Shown here: positions 26,567 through 36,307 of the stretch, piece by piece
Position numbering within the stretch: position 1 is the stretch's first letter
How the letters are laid out: the number at the start of each line of letters is the position of its first letter
Assembly (NCBI GenBank): GCA_963801185.1
Contig: CAWDDW010000001.1
Span: 868,001 to 932,000 of the forward strand
Length of the DNA stretch: 64,000 bases
Direction: 5' to 3'
From: Palsa-601 sp963801185
GTDB taxonomy: Bacteria > Actinomycetota > Acidimicrobiia > Acidimicrobiales > Bog-793
Notes under the pieces: generated by a model
Seen by the model: the letters and a program-made list of their open reading frames with translations, nothing else
The model's database searches: none
Told to the model about the DNA's origin: nothing
Translations under genes and position numbers: made by a program

Positions 26567-28021
26567 TCAGGACGTTCTCGACGCCGACCCACCTGCCACC
26601 GGGAGCGGTCCGGTGCCCGTGAAGAGCCGTGCGGATCCGCCCGAGCCAGCCCCGGCGGCGCTCGGGGACTTCGGGTGAGTGACCCGGAACCAGTTCGAGT
26701 CGAGACCGAACTGTTCCTGGAAGGAGTCGCCCGACTCCTTCACCTGGCCCTTGGTCCCCGCGACGGTGATGGTGAGCACTCGGCCGCCCCAGGAACCGAG
26801 CCCGTTTCTCGAGGTGACCTTGACCGAGGCGAGCGTCCCGATCGTGGGGAACACCGCCTCGACGCTCTGGACCGCCACTCTGACGGTCCAGGTGTGCTCT
26901 TGGTTGCAGGTCCACAACCCCGTGTTCTCGAGGCAGACAGAGTCGCCGGCGTCGACGACGGCGGGGAAGGCACTGGCGACTGTGTACCCACCGGTCGACG
27001 CCGAGTACTCGGCGCCGGCGGCAGCACCCTTCTCGGTGAGGTACCGGCCGGCGGTGTCCGCGACCGCCGCCGTCGCGAGGGAGGACTCGTTCGCGATGCC
27101 CGGGTAGCTCTGGCAGTAGTCGCTGTCGCAGATGTCTGCGTAGCCGTACCACCCGCCGGCAGCCTCGTAGGCGAGGGCATAGCTGCGAGCCGCCACCGCT
27201 TGTGCCTCGAGCTCCTGGAAACCCCACTGCTCGCCCTGCGGCCCGGCTCCCCCGACCTCACCCCAGCCCGTCGAGGACTCCGAGGGCACCACAGCAGCGA
27301 CGTACTCGTCGAGCGGCAGGACGTTGAGGGTGCGCGCCTGCGGCTCGTTGCCGGTGCTGGCGTCGTCGTAGTCGTAGGCCTCGACGATCCCGCGGACGGC
27401 CTCGTGGACGCCGTCGGCGCGACAGATGGTGATCAGCTGCGCGCCAGTAGCCGTCGGTCGTTGGGAGTAGGGCACCGCCAGCGGATCGGAGATACCGCTT
27501 CTCACCACTTTCCAGCTCGTGGCGCCCGCCGTACAGCTCGACGCAGTCGAGATGGTCCACGAGCCGGTGGTCGCGTTCATCACGGCCCGGGCGGCGTCGC
27601 CGGCAGCAACCCTCACGCCTCCCAAGCGAAAAGGGCTCGCGGACGTGACGACGACTGGCACGTTCTCGTTCTCGAGGATCGACACGGAGATCGCCGGGTC
27701 CCTCTTCATGGTGGAGAGCGTGGTGCCACCGTAGAAGTGCGACAGGATCCAGGAATAGGGCTCGTGCTCGACCGCCGCATAACCGAACGCCCCCCACTGT
27801 CCCATGCCTATTCCCGGACCCCAACCATGGCCTTCGATAGTCACATAGCCGTTCGGGAACGGAGCCCCCGTGCCCGAGCGGGCCTCGACCGATGCAAGGG
27901 TCGTGGTGCTCGATACCGCGATGCTGCCGAGGACGGCCAAAGTGACGGCGATCCTGAGCGGGACGCGTGATCTGCTGACGCGGCGCGGCCGAGCGGGCTC
28001 CGGCGCTGACATGGTGGACAT
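26567..28021 (-). CDS. Secreted SpoIID/LytB-domain protein
   Basis: Exported protein of 484 residues (start ATG 28,021; ATG 28,012 is also possible). A basic N-terminus and hydrophobic segment (RIAVTLAVLGSIAVSS) form the signal peptide. The mature part starts with YVTIEGHGWGPGIGMGQWGAFGYA. It contains the SpoIID core LPLDEYVAAVVPSESS...LEAQAVAARSYALAY and EYSASTGGYT. SpoIID is a lytic transglycosylase acting on stripped peptidoglycan; in non-sporulators, relatives are linked to cell-wall remodelling. Paired cysteines (CDSDYC, CLENTGLWTC) suggest disulfides. The C-terminus is a low-complexity Gly/Ser tail. Confidence 0.85.
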   Translation of the reverse strand: MSTMSAPEPARPRRVSRSRVPLRIAVTLAVLGSIAVSSTTTLASVEARSGTGAPFPNGYVTIEGHGWGPGIGMGQWGAFGYAAVEHEPYSWILSHFYGGTTLSTMKRDPAISVSILENENVPVVVTSASPFRLGGVRVAAGDAARAVMNATTGSWTISTASSCTAGATSWKVVRSGISDPLAVPYSQRPTATGAQLITICRADGVHEAVRGIVEAYDYDDASTGNEPQARTLNVLPLDEYVAAVVPSESSTGWGEVGGAGPQGEQWGFQELEAQAVAARSYALAYEAAGGWYGYADICDSDYCQSYPGIANESSLATAAVADTAGRYLTEKGAAAGAEYSASTGGYTVASAFPAVVDAGDSVCLENTGLWTCNQEHTWTVRVAVQSVEAVFPTIGTLASVKVTSRNGLGSWGGRVLTITVAGTKGQVKESGDSFQEQFGLDSNWFRVTHPKSPSAAGAGSGGSARLFTGTGPLPVAGGSASRTS

Positions 28022-28064
28022 CCTACGACCACTGAGCGTGGCCAAAAAGCTCATAGCAGGCGGG

Positions 28065-29173
28065 TCAAGTGTCCAACATCTCATCGACTGCAGTCGTTAT
28101 CGCACAAGCGAAGTCGTTCCGTGCGCGCTCGAGCGTGAACTGACCTGTCCGCTCGCGCCCGAGGTCAACGAGCGCGCCCCTCAGATCGCCGTCCTCCATC
28201 ACGCGATGCGCGGCTGCGGCGACCATCGCCGGTTCTTTCGAGTCGAGGACTACGCCGGCGTCCCCGATGGTCTCGGGAACTGCCGCAGCCGCGTACGCCA
28301 CGATCGGCAACCCGTGGTGCATGGCTTCGAGCAGCGGCGCGGAGAAGCCCTCGTGATCCGAGCAGCACACGTAGATGTCGCACGCCTCGTAAAGAGCTGC
28401 GAGCTCCGGCGCGCTAACCGAACCGGCGATGTCGACCGACGACTTGATGCCGAGCGCCTCGACGAGCTTCCCGATCCCGAGCGTGTACGCCGGGCAGCTG
28501 TCCCGCCCGACCAGATGGAGCCGTGCGAGCGGGTCGTAGGCCCGCAAATAGGCTGCAAACGCCATGACCACGTCGTGGTGCGCCTTGTGCGGGAGCATCT
28601 GGCCGACGAACAACCAGTCGGCGCCACCGCCTGCCTTCGCGCTGACGAGCTTGTCCCGGCGACGCGGATCAGGCGGCACGTCGAAGTTCGTGTGGTCGAC
28701 CATCAGCATGGATACCATCGTCCGCCGGTAGCCCCACTCGTCGAGCTCCCGTGTGTTGTACGCCGAATCGCCCAACCCGAGCAGGACCGAGGGAGCGAGG
28801 GCCTCGAGCTGCTCACGGCCAAGTCGGACCTCGTCGCCCAGTGAAGGCATCCACTTCTCCACCAGAGCCGCCGGAGTGATGTTGTGGTAGTCCACGAGTC
28901 TCGTCGCGGGGTGCGCCGCAAAGACGTCGGCAGCGGGGCTGCCTATCGAGCCTTGGTAGCAGACCCACTGGCGCCCGCTGTCGTCTCGCGGCAGCTCGGC
29001 TATCGGGTGCACGCGGCCGGCCATCTCCGGGCCCATGTTCACCGAGTAGATCTCCGACACGAAGCCGAGCGACCGAAGGACGCGTGCTGGGCCTCGATCG
29101 TGTGATGGCTCACCGCGTCCCGCTCGACGATGGAGGGGATGACCTGATCGATCCTGGTGGGCCTGCGAGTCAC
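28065..29173 (-). CDS. GT4-type glycosyltransferase (frameshifted near N-terminus)
   Basis: GT-B glycosyltransferase with N-terminus VTRRPTRIDQVIPSIVERDAVSHHTIEAQ in one frame and the rest (RVLRSLGFVSEIYSVNMG...) in another; one missing base near 29,083-29,092 explains the break, and the repaired protein has 369 residues. The C-terminal half shows DWLFVGQMLPHKAHHDVV, HLVGRDS and the donor-site motif CSDHEGFSAPLLEAMHHGLPIVAY with both glutamates. The start GTG 29,173 overlaps the upstream stop as GTGA. It is the last gene of the ABC-2 exporter cluster, so it probably builds the exported polysaccharide. Confidence 0.78.
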
Positions 29174-30195
29174 GACGTCCGCCTCGGCCGCGTGGCCGCG
29201 ACGGCATAGGCCGACCCGTCGTCGGACTCGCGGACCGTGATGTCCTCGAACCCGAGGCGGGCAAAGAGGTGGCACCACGTCACAGGGTGAAGGGACCGCC
29301 CACTCGACAAGTCGGCGGCGACCGGGTCCGACAGGTTGAGTGGTGCTGGGTTCCGGCTCAACACGACTACGACACCAGTGCCTTCGAGCCGGGTTGACGC
29401 GAGCCGGGCCATGGCCCGGGCGCTCGAAGGCGTCACACGGTCGGTCACCCCGCTCAGCACGATCCCGCCTAGCGACGCTTTCTGTTTGTGTGCGAGGGCC
29501 TCGAGGGCTCCTCGACGCTCTGCGCCCTCGCCTCGCCTGGCGTCGCTCCCCGACGCCTCGACACCGAGAGCCCGGAGCCTCCTCACGAGCGAGCCGTCAC
29601 CACACTCGGCGTGAAGGACGGACCGGCCCCGGAGGGGGCCAAGTCGCTCGATCAAGAGTCGGTCGACCTCTCCGTCACCGAGCTCTCCGCCGGGTCCGAG
29701 CCGGAGCGCCTTCGGCGTGAGCCCGGCGGTTCCCGCTGCGGGCCCGTGTGGTGCTCGGGCGGCCGATGCGCGCGCAAAGCCGCGCTCGGCGAGCGACCCG
29801 GCGACGACCCGGCGAGCCCGGTCCGAGACGACCTGGGCCTCGGTGGAGGCGCTCTCGCTCAGTCGCCCGAGGGCCTCCACACTGAGCCTCTCGACCGACC
29901 GCACCCTCGGGCCCATCCGCCGCCGGCCCGCGCCCGCAACCCGCTTCGACACTCTGGCGGCCTTGCCGAGAGCGCGCCTCGGTACCGACCGGGCCGGCGC
30001 GCTCCTACCGGGACCGGCGTGCTGAGCTGCACGAGAGGCGCGGCGCGCGACCTCGGTATCGAGCGCGCCCGGGTCGGCCGCAATCGCGTCGAACCGCGCA
30101 CGCATGTCGTCCTCGAACCCGACCGGCAACGTCCCGTCTGTTCGGATGCGCTCGGCCTCGGATCTGATGTCCGAGAGCAGGGAGGGGTCGGTCAC
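29170..30195 (-). CDS. Methyltransferase-like protein of the glycan cluster
   Basis: 341-residue protein. The N-terminal 180 residues are Arg/Ala-rich and mostly helical. The C-terminal 150 residues resemble a class I SAM methyltransferase: RSVLHAECGDGSLVRRLRALGVEASGSD (motif I region, with CGDG in place of GCGxG), LGGIVLSGVTDRV, and LEGTGVVVVLSRNP. It ends in PVTWCHLFARLGFEDITVRESDDGSAYAVAA, the usual last strands. The GTG start at 30,195 overlaps the Wzt-type ATPase gene. In similar O-antigen clusters a methyltransferase caps the chain and sets its length. That role here is inference, because motif I is weak. Confidence 0.6.
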   Translation of the reverse strand: MTDPSLLSDIRSEAERIRTDGTLPVGFEDDMRARFDAIAADPGALDTEVARRASRAAQHAGPGRSAPARSVPRRALGKAARVSKRVAGAGRRRMGPRVRSVERLSVEALGRLSESASTEAQVVSDRARRVVAGSLAERGFARASAARAPHGPAAGTAGLTPKALRLGPGGELGDGEVDRLLIERLGPLRGRSVLHAECGDGSLVRRLRALGVEASGSDARRGEGAERRGALEALAHKQKASLGGIVLSGVTDRVTPSSARAMARLASTRLEGTGVVVVLSRNPAPLNLSDPVAADLSSGRSLHPVTWCHLFARLGFEDITVRESDDGSAYAVAATRPRRTS

Positions 30196-31499
30196 GTCGT
30201 GAGTTGGTCTACCAACGACGAGCCCGGAGGGCTCTGCAAGCTGCCCCCGGCGCTCCTCGTCGCGATGTCGACGTGGAGCGGCAACGCGACGATCCCGGTG
30301 GAGGTGCCAGGGTTCTCGATCACGATCTTGGCGGCGGGCTCCAGCCGAGCGTGCACGATCCCACCACCCGGGTCCTGCACCCGGATGTTCACGGTGTACG
30401 CGCCGTCGAGAAGTGGCACGGAGTCGAAGCGGAACGTGACCTCGTAGCGCCCGATCGACAAGTGCTCGGGTTCCCCGCTGTCGAAGTCGAAGATGAGCGC
30501 CCCGTTGGCCGCGAACACCGAGCAGCCGAAGGCCACCCCGTCGAGCGCCTCGCTCACCTCGAGATCGACCACCACGGAGGCCGGCTCGCCCGGGTGCAGG
30601 TTCGTGCGCCCGCTGACCGAGGTCTCGAGTCGCGAGCCCGTCACCTGCACGCGGCGTCCCGTTGAGATCCGGGGCGGCAGTGGTGGTGCCACAGTGCTCG
30701 CCACTTCCAGGCTGGCGGCGAGCTCTTCGGCCTCGTCGAGGACCGGGACCGAGCCGATCGACTCGCCGGCGTCGAGCAGCGCCTCCCGGAAGGTCCGGAT
30801 CGCCTCGCCCGGAGGGCCCACGGTCACGAGCCGGCCGGAGTTGATCACGGCCACGCGATTGCACATCTGGCGCATGACGTCCGGCGCGTGCGAGACCACG
30901 ACGATCGTGCGCCCCTCGCGCTGGAACTGGTGGATCCGCTCCATGCACTTTTGCTGGAAGCGTTCGTCACCGACCGCGAGCACCTCGTCCACGAGCAGGA
31001 TGTGGGGATCGACGTTCACAGCCACGGCGAACCCGAGGCGGACGTACATTCCCGAGGAGTAAAAGCGCACCTGGTTGTCGATGAACTCCTCGAGCTCCGC
31101 GAAAGCCACTATCGCGTCGAAGCTCTTCTCGACGTCCCGGCGGGACATGCCGAGAAGAGAGGCGTTCAAGAAGATGTTGTCCCGCCCGGACAGCTCGGGC
31201 TGGAAGCCCGCCCCGAGCTCCAGCATGGCTGCGAGATGGCCACGCAGGCGGATCTCGCCCTTGGTCGGCTTCAAGACGCCCGCGATGCACTTCAGGAACG
31301 TCGACTTCCCGGACCCGTTGCGGCCGAGGATCCCGATCGTCTCGCCTTGGGCCACTTCGAGATCGATCCCCCTGAGAGCCCAGAAGTCGTGATGCGGCAC
31401 ACGGCCCGCATGGAGGATCCGCTCTTTCAGTGACGTGTACTTCTCCTGGTAGAGCCGGAACCGCTTCGAGAGATCGTGGACCTCGATGGCGGACGTCAC
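30192..31499 (-). CDS. Polysaccharide ABC exporter ATPase with Wzt-like C-terminal domain
   Basis: 435 residues. The N-terminal ABC domain (1-250) has Walker A GRNGSGKST, the Q-loop region followed by LELGAGFQPELSGRDNI (typical of the Wzt/TagH group), the signature YSSGM, Walker B ILLVDEVLAVGD and the H-loop VVSHA. The C-terminal 150 residues form a beta-sandwich like the carbohydrate-binding domain of Wzt, which recognises the modified end of the glycan (ISTGRRVQVTGSRLE...VVVDLEVSE...YTVNIRVQDPGG). The start is GTG 31,499 (VTSAIEVHDLSKRF), eight bases after the permease stop. It exports an undecaprenyl-linked polysaccharide together with that permease. Confidence 0.88.
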   Translation of the reverse strand: MTSAIEVHDLSKRFRLYQEKYTSLKERILHAGRVPHHDFWALRGIDLEVAQGETIGILGRNGSGKSTFLKCIAGVLKPTKGEIRLRGHLAAMLELGAGFQPELSGRDNIFLNASLLGMSRRDVEKSFDAIVAFAELEEFIDNQVRFYSSGMYVRLGFAVAVNVDPHILLVDEVLAVGDERFQQKCMERIHQFQREGRTIVVVSHAPDVMRQMCNRVAVINSGRLVTVGPPGEAIRTFREALLDAGESIGSVPVLDEAEELAASLEVASTVAPPLPPRISTGRRVQVTGSRLETSVSGRTNLHPGEPASVVVDLEVSEALDGVAFGCSVFAANGALIFDFDSGEPEHLSIGRYEVTFRFDSVPLLDGAYTVNIRVQDPGGGIVHARLEPAAKIVIENPGTSTGIVALPLHVDIATRSAGGSLQSPPGSSLVDQLTT

Positions 31500-31506
31500 G
31501 CGCCGA

Positions 31507-32501
31507 TCAGAGCTCCTCCGCGAAGTTTCCCTCGACCCTGCGGAAGAGGAGCATCGCGAGATAGAGCAGCACGAGCGACCCAACGAGCACGCCACTCAAC
31601 AGCTCCAGGTAGAAGGTGCCCCCGTAGCCTGCGATCACTCCGGGCGCCTTGCTGGTCGCCAAAGCGCCAGAGACGTTGCCGTAGATGCACCGCTGGAACG
31701 CGAGCACCATCGACGTCAACGGGTTTGCCAGGAACAGCCAGACGAGGTGATGGCTGGCAAGCCTCTTCCCAACGAGGACGAAGGGGTACACGATCGGCTC
31801 GGCGAAGAAGAGCGCGACGAGCACGACCTGGATGAGGTGCTCGATGTCGCGCATGTAGACGTTGAGCGCCGAGAGCATGAGGGAGAGGGCGGCGGAGAAG
31901 ACGAGATCGCACACGACAGCGACCAGCAGCAGCGGGAGGTAGCGCCAGTCCGGCATCACTCGGAAGCCGACGAGGAACAAGACGAGGATGCAGGTCTGGA
32001 AGAAGAAGTAGCAGCCTGCGACGCCGACCTGCGCTAGCGCCAGGATCTCGCGTGGAAGGCGACCTTCTTCACGATGCCGGCATTGGCGACGAGCGTCCCC
32101 GCCGAGCTGAGGAGCGCCGTGTTGAACAGGTTCCACGGCAACAGCCCGCAGAACAGGTAGATCGCGAATTGCTGGATCGCCGTGTGCTCGATGAACCGGA
32201 ACACGACGAAGTAGATCATGAGGACCATCGCCGGGTTGAGGAAGGACCACAAGAAGCCGAGGAAGCTGTTCTTGTACCGGACCTTCAGCTCCTTGCGGAT
32301 GAGGAAGCCGAGAAGCTCACGCGACGACCAGATCTCGCGGATCCGCTGCAGGGTGCTGACCTTCGCCGAGACGATGCGCTGAGGCAGGTGGTCCCAGTAC
32401 ACCGCCGCGCCAGATGCGGTCGCGACCGCGGCCCCCGGCGGACTGCCGGTGTGGCCGCTCTCCGGCTCGGCAGGCCGCTCGGCCTGGCGCACCTGAGCCA
32501 T
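31507..32501 (-). CDS. ABC-2 polysaccharide exporter permease (frameshifted)
   Basis: Six-helix ABC-2 permease partner of the following ATPase. The first part (IRKELKVRYKNSFLGFLWSFLNPAMVLMIYFVVF) and the second (PREILALAQVGVAGCYFFFQT...) are in different frames. A single missing base in the C run at 32,051-32,056 restores GIVKKVAFPREILAL, a classic permease sequence, for 331 residues. The motif IEHLIQVVLVALFFAEPIVYP is typical of the Wzm/TagG type. The ATG at 32,501 follows AGGAGG by ten bases. The N-terminal 60 residues are variable and Ala/Pro-rich. Confidence 0.82.
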
Positions 32502-32687
32502 CGAATACCGTCCTCCTGACACCGCTCGCGACTCTCGCGATGGCCAACCGCCCAGGCGATCCTAGTGGGGGCCGCCGTCCCGCCTCGGTCGCTGCCCTGG
32601 TCCCGCCAGTTGGGGTCCTCCGGCGCGTAGTGTCTGTCCCATCGGCAGGGTTGCGCGATGAAGATCCGACGACGAGAAGGAGCATGA

Positions 32688-32978
32688 GTGGCCTCCCCTC
32701 AACGGGCCATTTGGCGGCGGCTCAAGACGAGCCTCGCACATCAGGTCTCGGCAGAGGTCGCGCCCGCGCTCGACGAAAAGACCGCCGAACTCCGCGCGCG
32801 ACTCGACGCCGTCGAGGCCCAGCTCGCTACGCTTAGTGAACAGGTTCGCGACTTGCGACAGATCGCAGGCACCCAGGTCGACGTGACGAACGAGAGCACC
32901 GAGCTGCTCGGTCGGCTCATTCGTTCCGCCAGCAGCCGCATCGACGAGCTCGAGGAGCGCGCATCGCGCGAGCTATGA
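32688..32978 (+). CDS. Small coiled-coil protein
   Basis: 96-residue protein dominated by a heptad-patterned helix: EKTAELRARLDAVEAQLATLSEQVRDLRQIAG, then LLGRLIRSASSRIDELEERASREL. No membrane segment or known domain is seen. The start is GTG at 32,688, five bases after GGAG; the ATG at 32,684 is out of frame. Its stop overlaps the ATG of the two-domain glycosyltransferase as ATGA, so the two are co-translated. It could be an oligomerisation or scaffold partner of that enzyme; this is inference from coupling only. Confidence 0.65.
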   Translation: MASPQRAIWRRLKTSLAHQVSAEVAPALDEKTAELRARLDAVEAQLATLSEQVRDLRQIAGTQVDVTNESTELLGRLIRSASSRIDELEERASREL

Positions 32979-35455
32979 CCGACACAGCATTGGCGCCCAA
33001 CCACCGAGACCTTGCAGCCGGCTTGCCGGACCTCACCAAGCTCGGTCCTGTGGTCTGCGATCTGAGGGCGATCCAGAGCCCTGACCACCGCGGTCGCGGC
33101 ATTGGCCGGTGGGCCTATGAGCTCGCCACTGCGCTCGAACGGAATCGCCCGGACCTCGTCGGCGCCTACCTGCTCGATCCCGAGTGGCCACCGCCCGGCG
33201 CAGTGGACGAGCTGCTCTCGACAGGGAAGCTGGCGTACCTCGGCAGCACCCACGCCGACCGAGCGATCGAGCGCGCCCACCTTTATCACTGCTTCTCCCC
33301 CTTCGAGCTCGGGCGCCCGATAGCGGCAGTGCGTCCGCCCTTCGTAGACCGGCGCGGGATCGCCTACTCGACGGTCGCTTACGACCTGATCCCTCTCCGC
33401 CACTCGGAGACCTACCTCGAGCATCCCGCACAACGCCGCCGCTACGGCGCTCGGCTAGAAGTGCTCCGCAACGCCGATGCCGTGCTCGCGATTTCGGAGC
33501 TCGCGGGGAGCGAGGTACGAGAGCTGCTCGGTGTGGACGCATCCCGCTGCCATGTGGTCGGCACGGGCGTCTCGCGTCACTTCGCCCCGCCGGCTTCGCG
33601 AACCGAAGCCCTCGGGTCACTCCTGGCCTCCGTCGAGGGGCTCACCGGACCGTTCCTGCTGTATCCGGGGGGGAACGACGGGCGAAAGAACATCGACGGC
33701 CTGATCGCGGCATTCGGTCTGCTCCAGCCGCAAGTGAGGAACCGCTTCCAGCTCGTCGTCGTGGGCGATCTCCCTCCGCTAACGGTCAACCACTACCGTC
33801 ACTTGGCGCAGCTGGCCGGGCTCGAGAGCCGCTTGGTCCTGACCGGCTTCGTCTCCGACCAGCGCCTGACCGAGCTCTACCAGGCGACGGACCTGTTCGT
33901 CTTCCCGTCCTTCGCAGAGGGCTACGGGCTGCCGATCGCCGAAGCGCTCGCCTGTGGTGCAGTTGCGTCCGTCTCCGACCGACCGCCATTCGATGAGCTC
34001 GTGCCACAAGCCGAGGCACGTTTCGACCCTTCGGACAGCGCCGACATGGCGGCCACCATCGAGCGGTGCCTGACCGACGAGACCGTCCGAGCTGCTGCGA
34101 GGGCGACCGCTGCAGAAGCCGTCTCGTCCTGGGACCAGGTGGCACTCCGGGCGGCCGGTGTCTTCGATGATCTCGCCTGCCGGCCGTCGCGACCGTGGAA
34201 GCAGACAAGACGTCTGGCGTTCGTCTCCCCGCTCCCGCCGCTGTCGAGCGGGGTCGCCGACTACAGCGCCAAGCTGGTGAGTGCCCTGGCGTGTGCTGAA
34301 GCGCGCCGCCGCCGTCCGGGAGAAGCCAGGCTCGAGATCGACTGCTACGCCGACGGGCTCGATCGCTATCCGGAGGTGCCGGCACCTGTCGGTGGCGACC
34401 AGCCCCGCGACGCTCGGGCGTTCGAGCTCACCGACGCCGCGATCGGCTCATACGACCGCGTCGTCTACGTGCTCGGCAACTCCGAGTACCACGCGAGTGC
34501 GCTCGCCGCCCTTCGCAGGCGACGCGGGACGGTCTTCAGTCACGACGTCCGTCTGAGCGGTCTCATGACGTTCTCGTCCGAGACCCCTGGCGCCGTCCCA
34601 GGCGGGCTTCAAGCCACGATCCGCCGCACCTACGGCGACCAGTTGCCCGATCATCTTGGAGCAGAGGGTTCGGTTGACGCGTCCGATCGCGACCGCTACG
34701 GGCTGCTCCTTCTACGGGACCTGATAGACCACACCGACCAACTTCTCGTGTCGTCGGAGTCGGCGCGGCGCCTCGCTGACCTCGACTCCGGCCCGTCGCT
34801 GTCAGGTCGCATCAGGGTGCTCCCGTTTGCAATGGCTCGGCTCTCGCCCGACGAGCGATCAGAGGTCGAAAAGGCCCGTGTCGAGGCAAAGAGGGACCGA
34901 CGGCGATCTCGCGGCCGGTCCCTCATCACCACTTTCGGGATCGTGGACCCGAGCAAGCGCCCGCGGGCGCTCATAGCAGCAGTCGCCGAGCTCGCAACTG
35001 CCGGGCTCGACGTCGAGATGGCAATCGTCGGCCCGGTGAGCGACTCGCTCAGGGCGGAGCTCCAGGGGTTCGCCGCCGGCCTCGGCGTCACCGACCGGAC
35101 CCGGATCCTCGGGTTCGTACCCTGGGCCGAGTACCTGCGGATCCTGGGTGAGACCGAGGTCGCTGTGCAGCTACGGGAGCGTTTCTTCGGTGAAGCATCG
35201 GGCGCGGTGAGCGAGTGCCTGTCCGCCGGCGTCGCCACGATCGTGTCCGACCTGGGCTGGATGGGCGAGCTGCCCGATGACGCAGTGTCGAAGGTCCCGC
35301 ACGAGTGCTCCGCCGTCGCCATCGCCTCGGCCATCTGCCAGCTCCTCGAGAACGACACGGCACGCTTCGAGCTCGCCGCCGCAGGTGAGAGCTTCGCGTC
35401 GACCCAGACCTTCGACGTGGCGGCCGAAGCCCTGCTCGACGACCTCGAGCTGTGA
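32975..35455 (+). CDS. Tandem GT-B glycosyltransferase (two domains fused)
   Basis: 826 residues with two GT-B units. Unit 1 (about 20-400) includes YDLIPLRHSETY, LYPGGNDGRKNIDGLI, LTGFVSDQRLTELYQATDLFVFPSFAEGYGLPIAEALACG (GT4 donor motif). Unit 2 (about 415-826) starts LAFVSPLPPLSSGVADYSAKLV. It includes ITTFGIVDPSKRPRALIAAV and ILGFVPWAEYLRILGETEVAVQLRERFFGEASGAVSECLSAGV. Both carry the C-terminal acidic motif, though unit 2 has GEASGAVSE in place of EGF...E. Such fusions add two sugars in sequence during polysaccharide synthesis. It is transcribed away from the exporter operon and abuts, stop to stop, the next minus-strand gene. Confidence 0.82.
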   Translation: MTDTALAPNHRDLAAGLPDLTKLGPVVCDLRAIQSPDHRGRGIGRWAYELATALERNRPDLVGAYLLDPEWPPPGAVDELLSTGKLAYLGSTHADRAIERAHLYHCFSPFELGRPIAAVRPPFVDRRGIAYSTVAYDLIPLRHSETYLEHPAQRRRYGARLEVLRNADAVLAISELAGSEVRELLGVDASRCHVVGTGVSRHFAPPASRTEALGSLLASVEGLTGPFLLYPGGNDGRKNIDGLIAAFGLLQPQVRNRFQLVVVGDLPPLTVNHYRHLAQLAGLESRLVLTGFVSDQRLTELYQATDLFVFPSFAEGYGLPIAEALACGAVASVSDRPPFDELVPQAEARFDPSDSADMAATIERCLTDETVRAAARATAAEAVSSWDQVALRAAGVFDDLACRPSRPWKQTRRLAFVSPLPPLSSGVADYSAKLVSALACAEARRRRPGEARLEIDCYADGLDRYPEVPAPVGGDQPRDARAFELTDAAIGSYDRVVYVLGNSEYHASALAALRRRRGTVFSHDVRLSGLMTFSSETPGAVPGGLQATIRRTYGDQLPDHLGAEGSVDASDRDRYGLLLLRDLIDHTDQLLVSSESARRLADLDSGPSLSGRIRVLPFAMARLSPDERSEVEKARVEAKRDRRRSRGRSLITTFGIVDPSKRPRALIAAVAELATAGLDVEMAIVGPVSDSLRAELQGFAAGLGVTDRTRILGFVPWAEYLRILGETEVAVQLRERFFGEASGAVSECLSAGVATIVSDLGWMGELPDDAVSKVPHECSAVAIASAICQLLENDTARFELAAAGESFASTQTFDVAAEALLDDLEL

Positions 35456-36307
35456 TCAGAGCTGTTGCACGAGACGCCGCGCCATCCGCGCGCCTCGCGC
35501 GAACGGCCTCGTCATGGACCGGCTCTCAGCCGCGTAAAGCGCTGCCCGTGCGGCCCTCGCAACAGCCGAACCGGAGGCCGGCGCCTCGGTCGTGACGTGT
35601 CCCCAGTCCGGCACACCAGCCCCAGGCTCGGGCGACCACTCCCACATCGGCACCCTCGGCCGCGCACGCACCTGACCGGCACCGTCGACTCGATCGGCCA
35701 GTAGAGACGCGCGCTCGCCGGCTGCGCGAGCCCTCACGACCGACGTGACCGTATCGAGCGTGGCGTCGCCCCCGAGCTCAGAGCCGAGGTCAGGCCGGCC
35801 GAAGATAGGTAGCGGAGGCACCGCCAGCGAGATCTTGTCCCTCACTGCCTCGCCGATGAGCGCCTCGAGTCGCGACCGCACCTCGTCGTCGCCAACCTCG
35901 ATGTGCCGGGCGACGGCCCAGAGCGCCTCTGCCGCTCTCCCACCCACCCCGTGGGGCAGGTCGTGGATCGAGTGCAGCCGGAGGGTGACGTCGCCCTTCA
36001 CACTGCGCAGTGCGGCCGTGAGCGCGCCCAATCCGAGCGCGCGCCCGGCGCGACCAGCCGTCTCGTCGAGCGGGAAGCCGGGTTGCAGCTGCACGATGAC
36101 CGCATCGGCGCCTCGAGCGGCGAACGCGATCTCGACCGCCGAGGCTGGACCGGGCATCTCCAAGTACTTGTGTGCGACCGAGAAGTCCGTCGGCGACAGC
36201 ACTTCGACGGTCGCACCCTCGGCCCGCCGCCGGAGGACCTCGGCTAGAAGGCCGCGGGAGCGATCGGTCACCGGCGGTGGCAGGCTGCCGATCACGAGGA
36301 CCTTCAC
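35456..36307 (-). CDS. Glycosyltransferase-like N-terminal-domain protein
   Basis: 283-residue protein. It opens VKVLVIGSLPPPVTDRSRGLLAEVLRRRAEGATVEVLSP, which resembles the first Rossmann domain of GT-B glycosyltransferases. It continues with ADAVIVQLQPGFPL, VTLRLHSIHDLPHGVGG and IEVGDDEVRSRLEAL. The donor-binding C-terminal domain with an E-x7-E motif is absent; instead the protein ends in an Arg-rich helical tail. The GTG start at 36,307 overlaps the upstream glycosyltransferase stop (GTGA), so it may serve as an accessory subunit. I cannot name a substrate or confirm catalysis. Confidence 0.55.
   Translation of the reverse strand: MKVLVIGSLPPPVTDRSRGLLAEVLRRRAEGATVEVLSPTDFSVAHKYLEMPGPASAVEIAFAARGADAVIVQLQPGFPLDETAGRAGRALGLGALTAALRSVKGDVTLRLHSIHDLPHGVGGRAAEALWAVARHIEVGDDEVRSRLEALIGEAVRDKISLAVPPLPIFGRPDLGSELGGDATLDTVTSVVRARAAGERASLLADRVDGAGQVRARPRVPMWEWSPEPGAGVPDWGHVTTEAPASGSAVARAARAALYAAESRSMTRPFARGARMARRLVQQL

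Noticed and set aside
25961..27970. 669-codon plus-strand frame opposite the aldehyde dehydrogenase and SpoIID-like genes
   Set aside because: It spans two well-supported minus-strand genes and has no recognisable motif or ribosome site.
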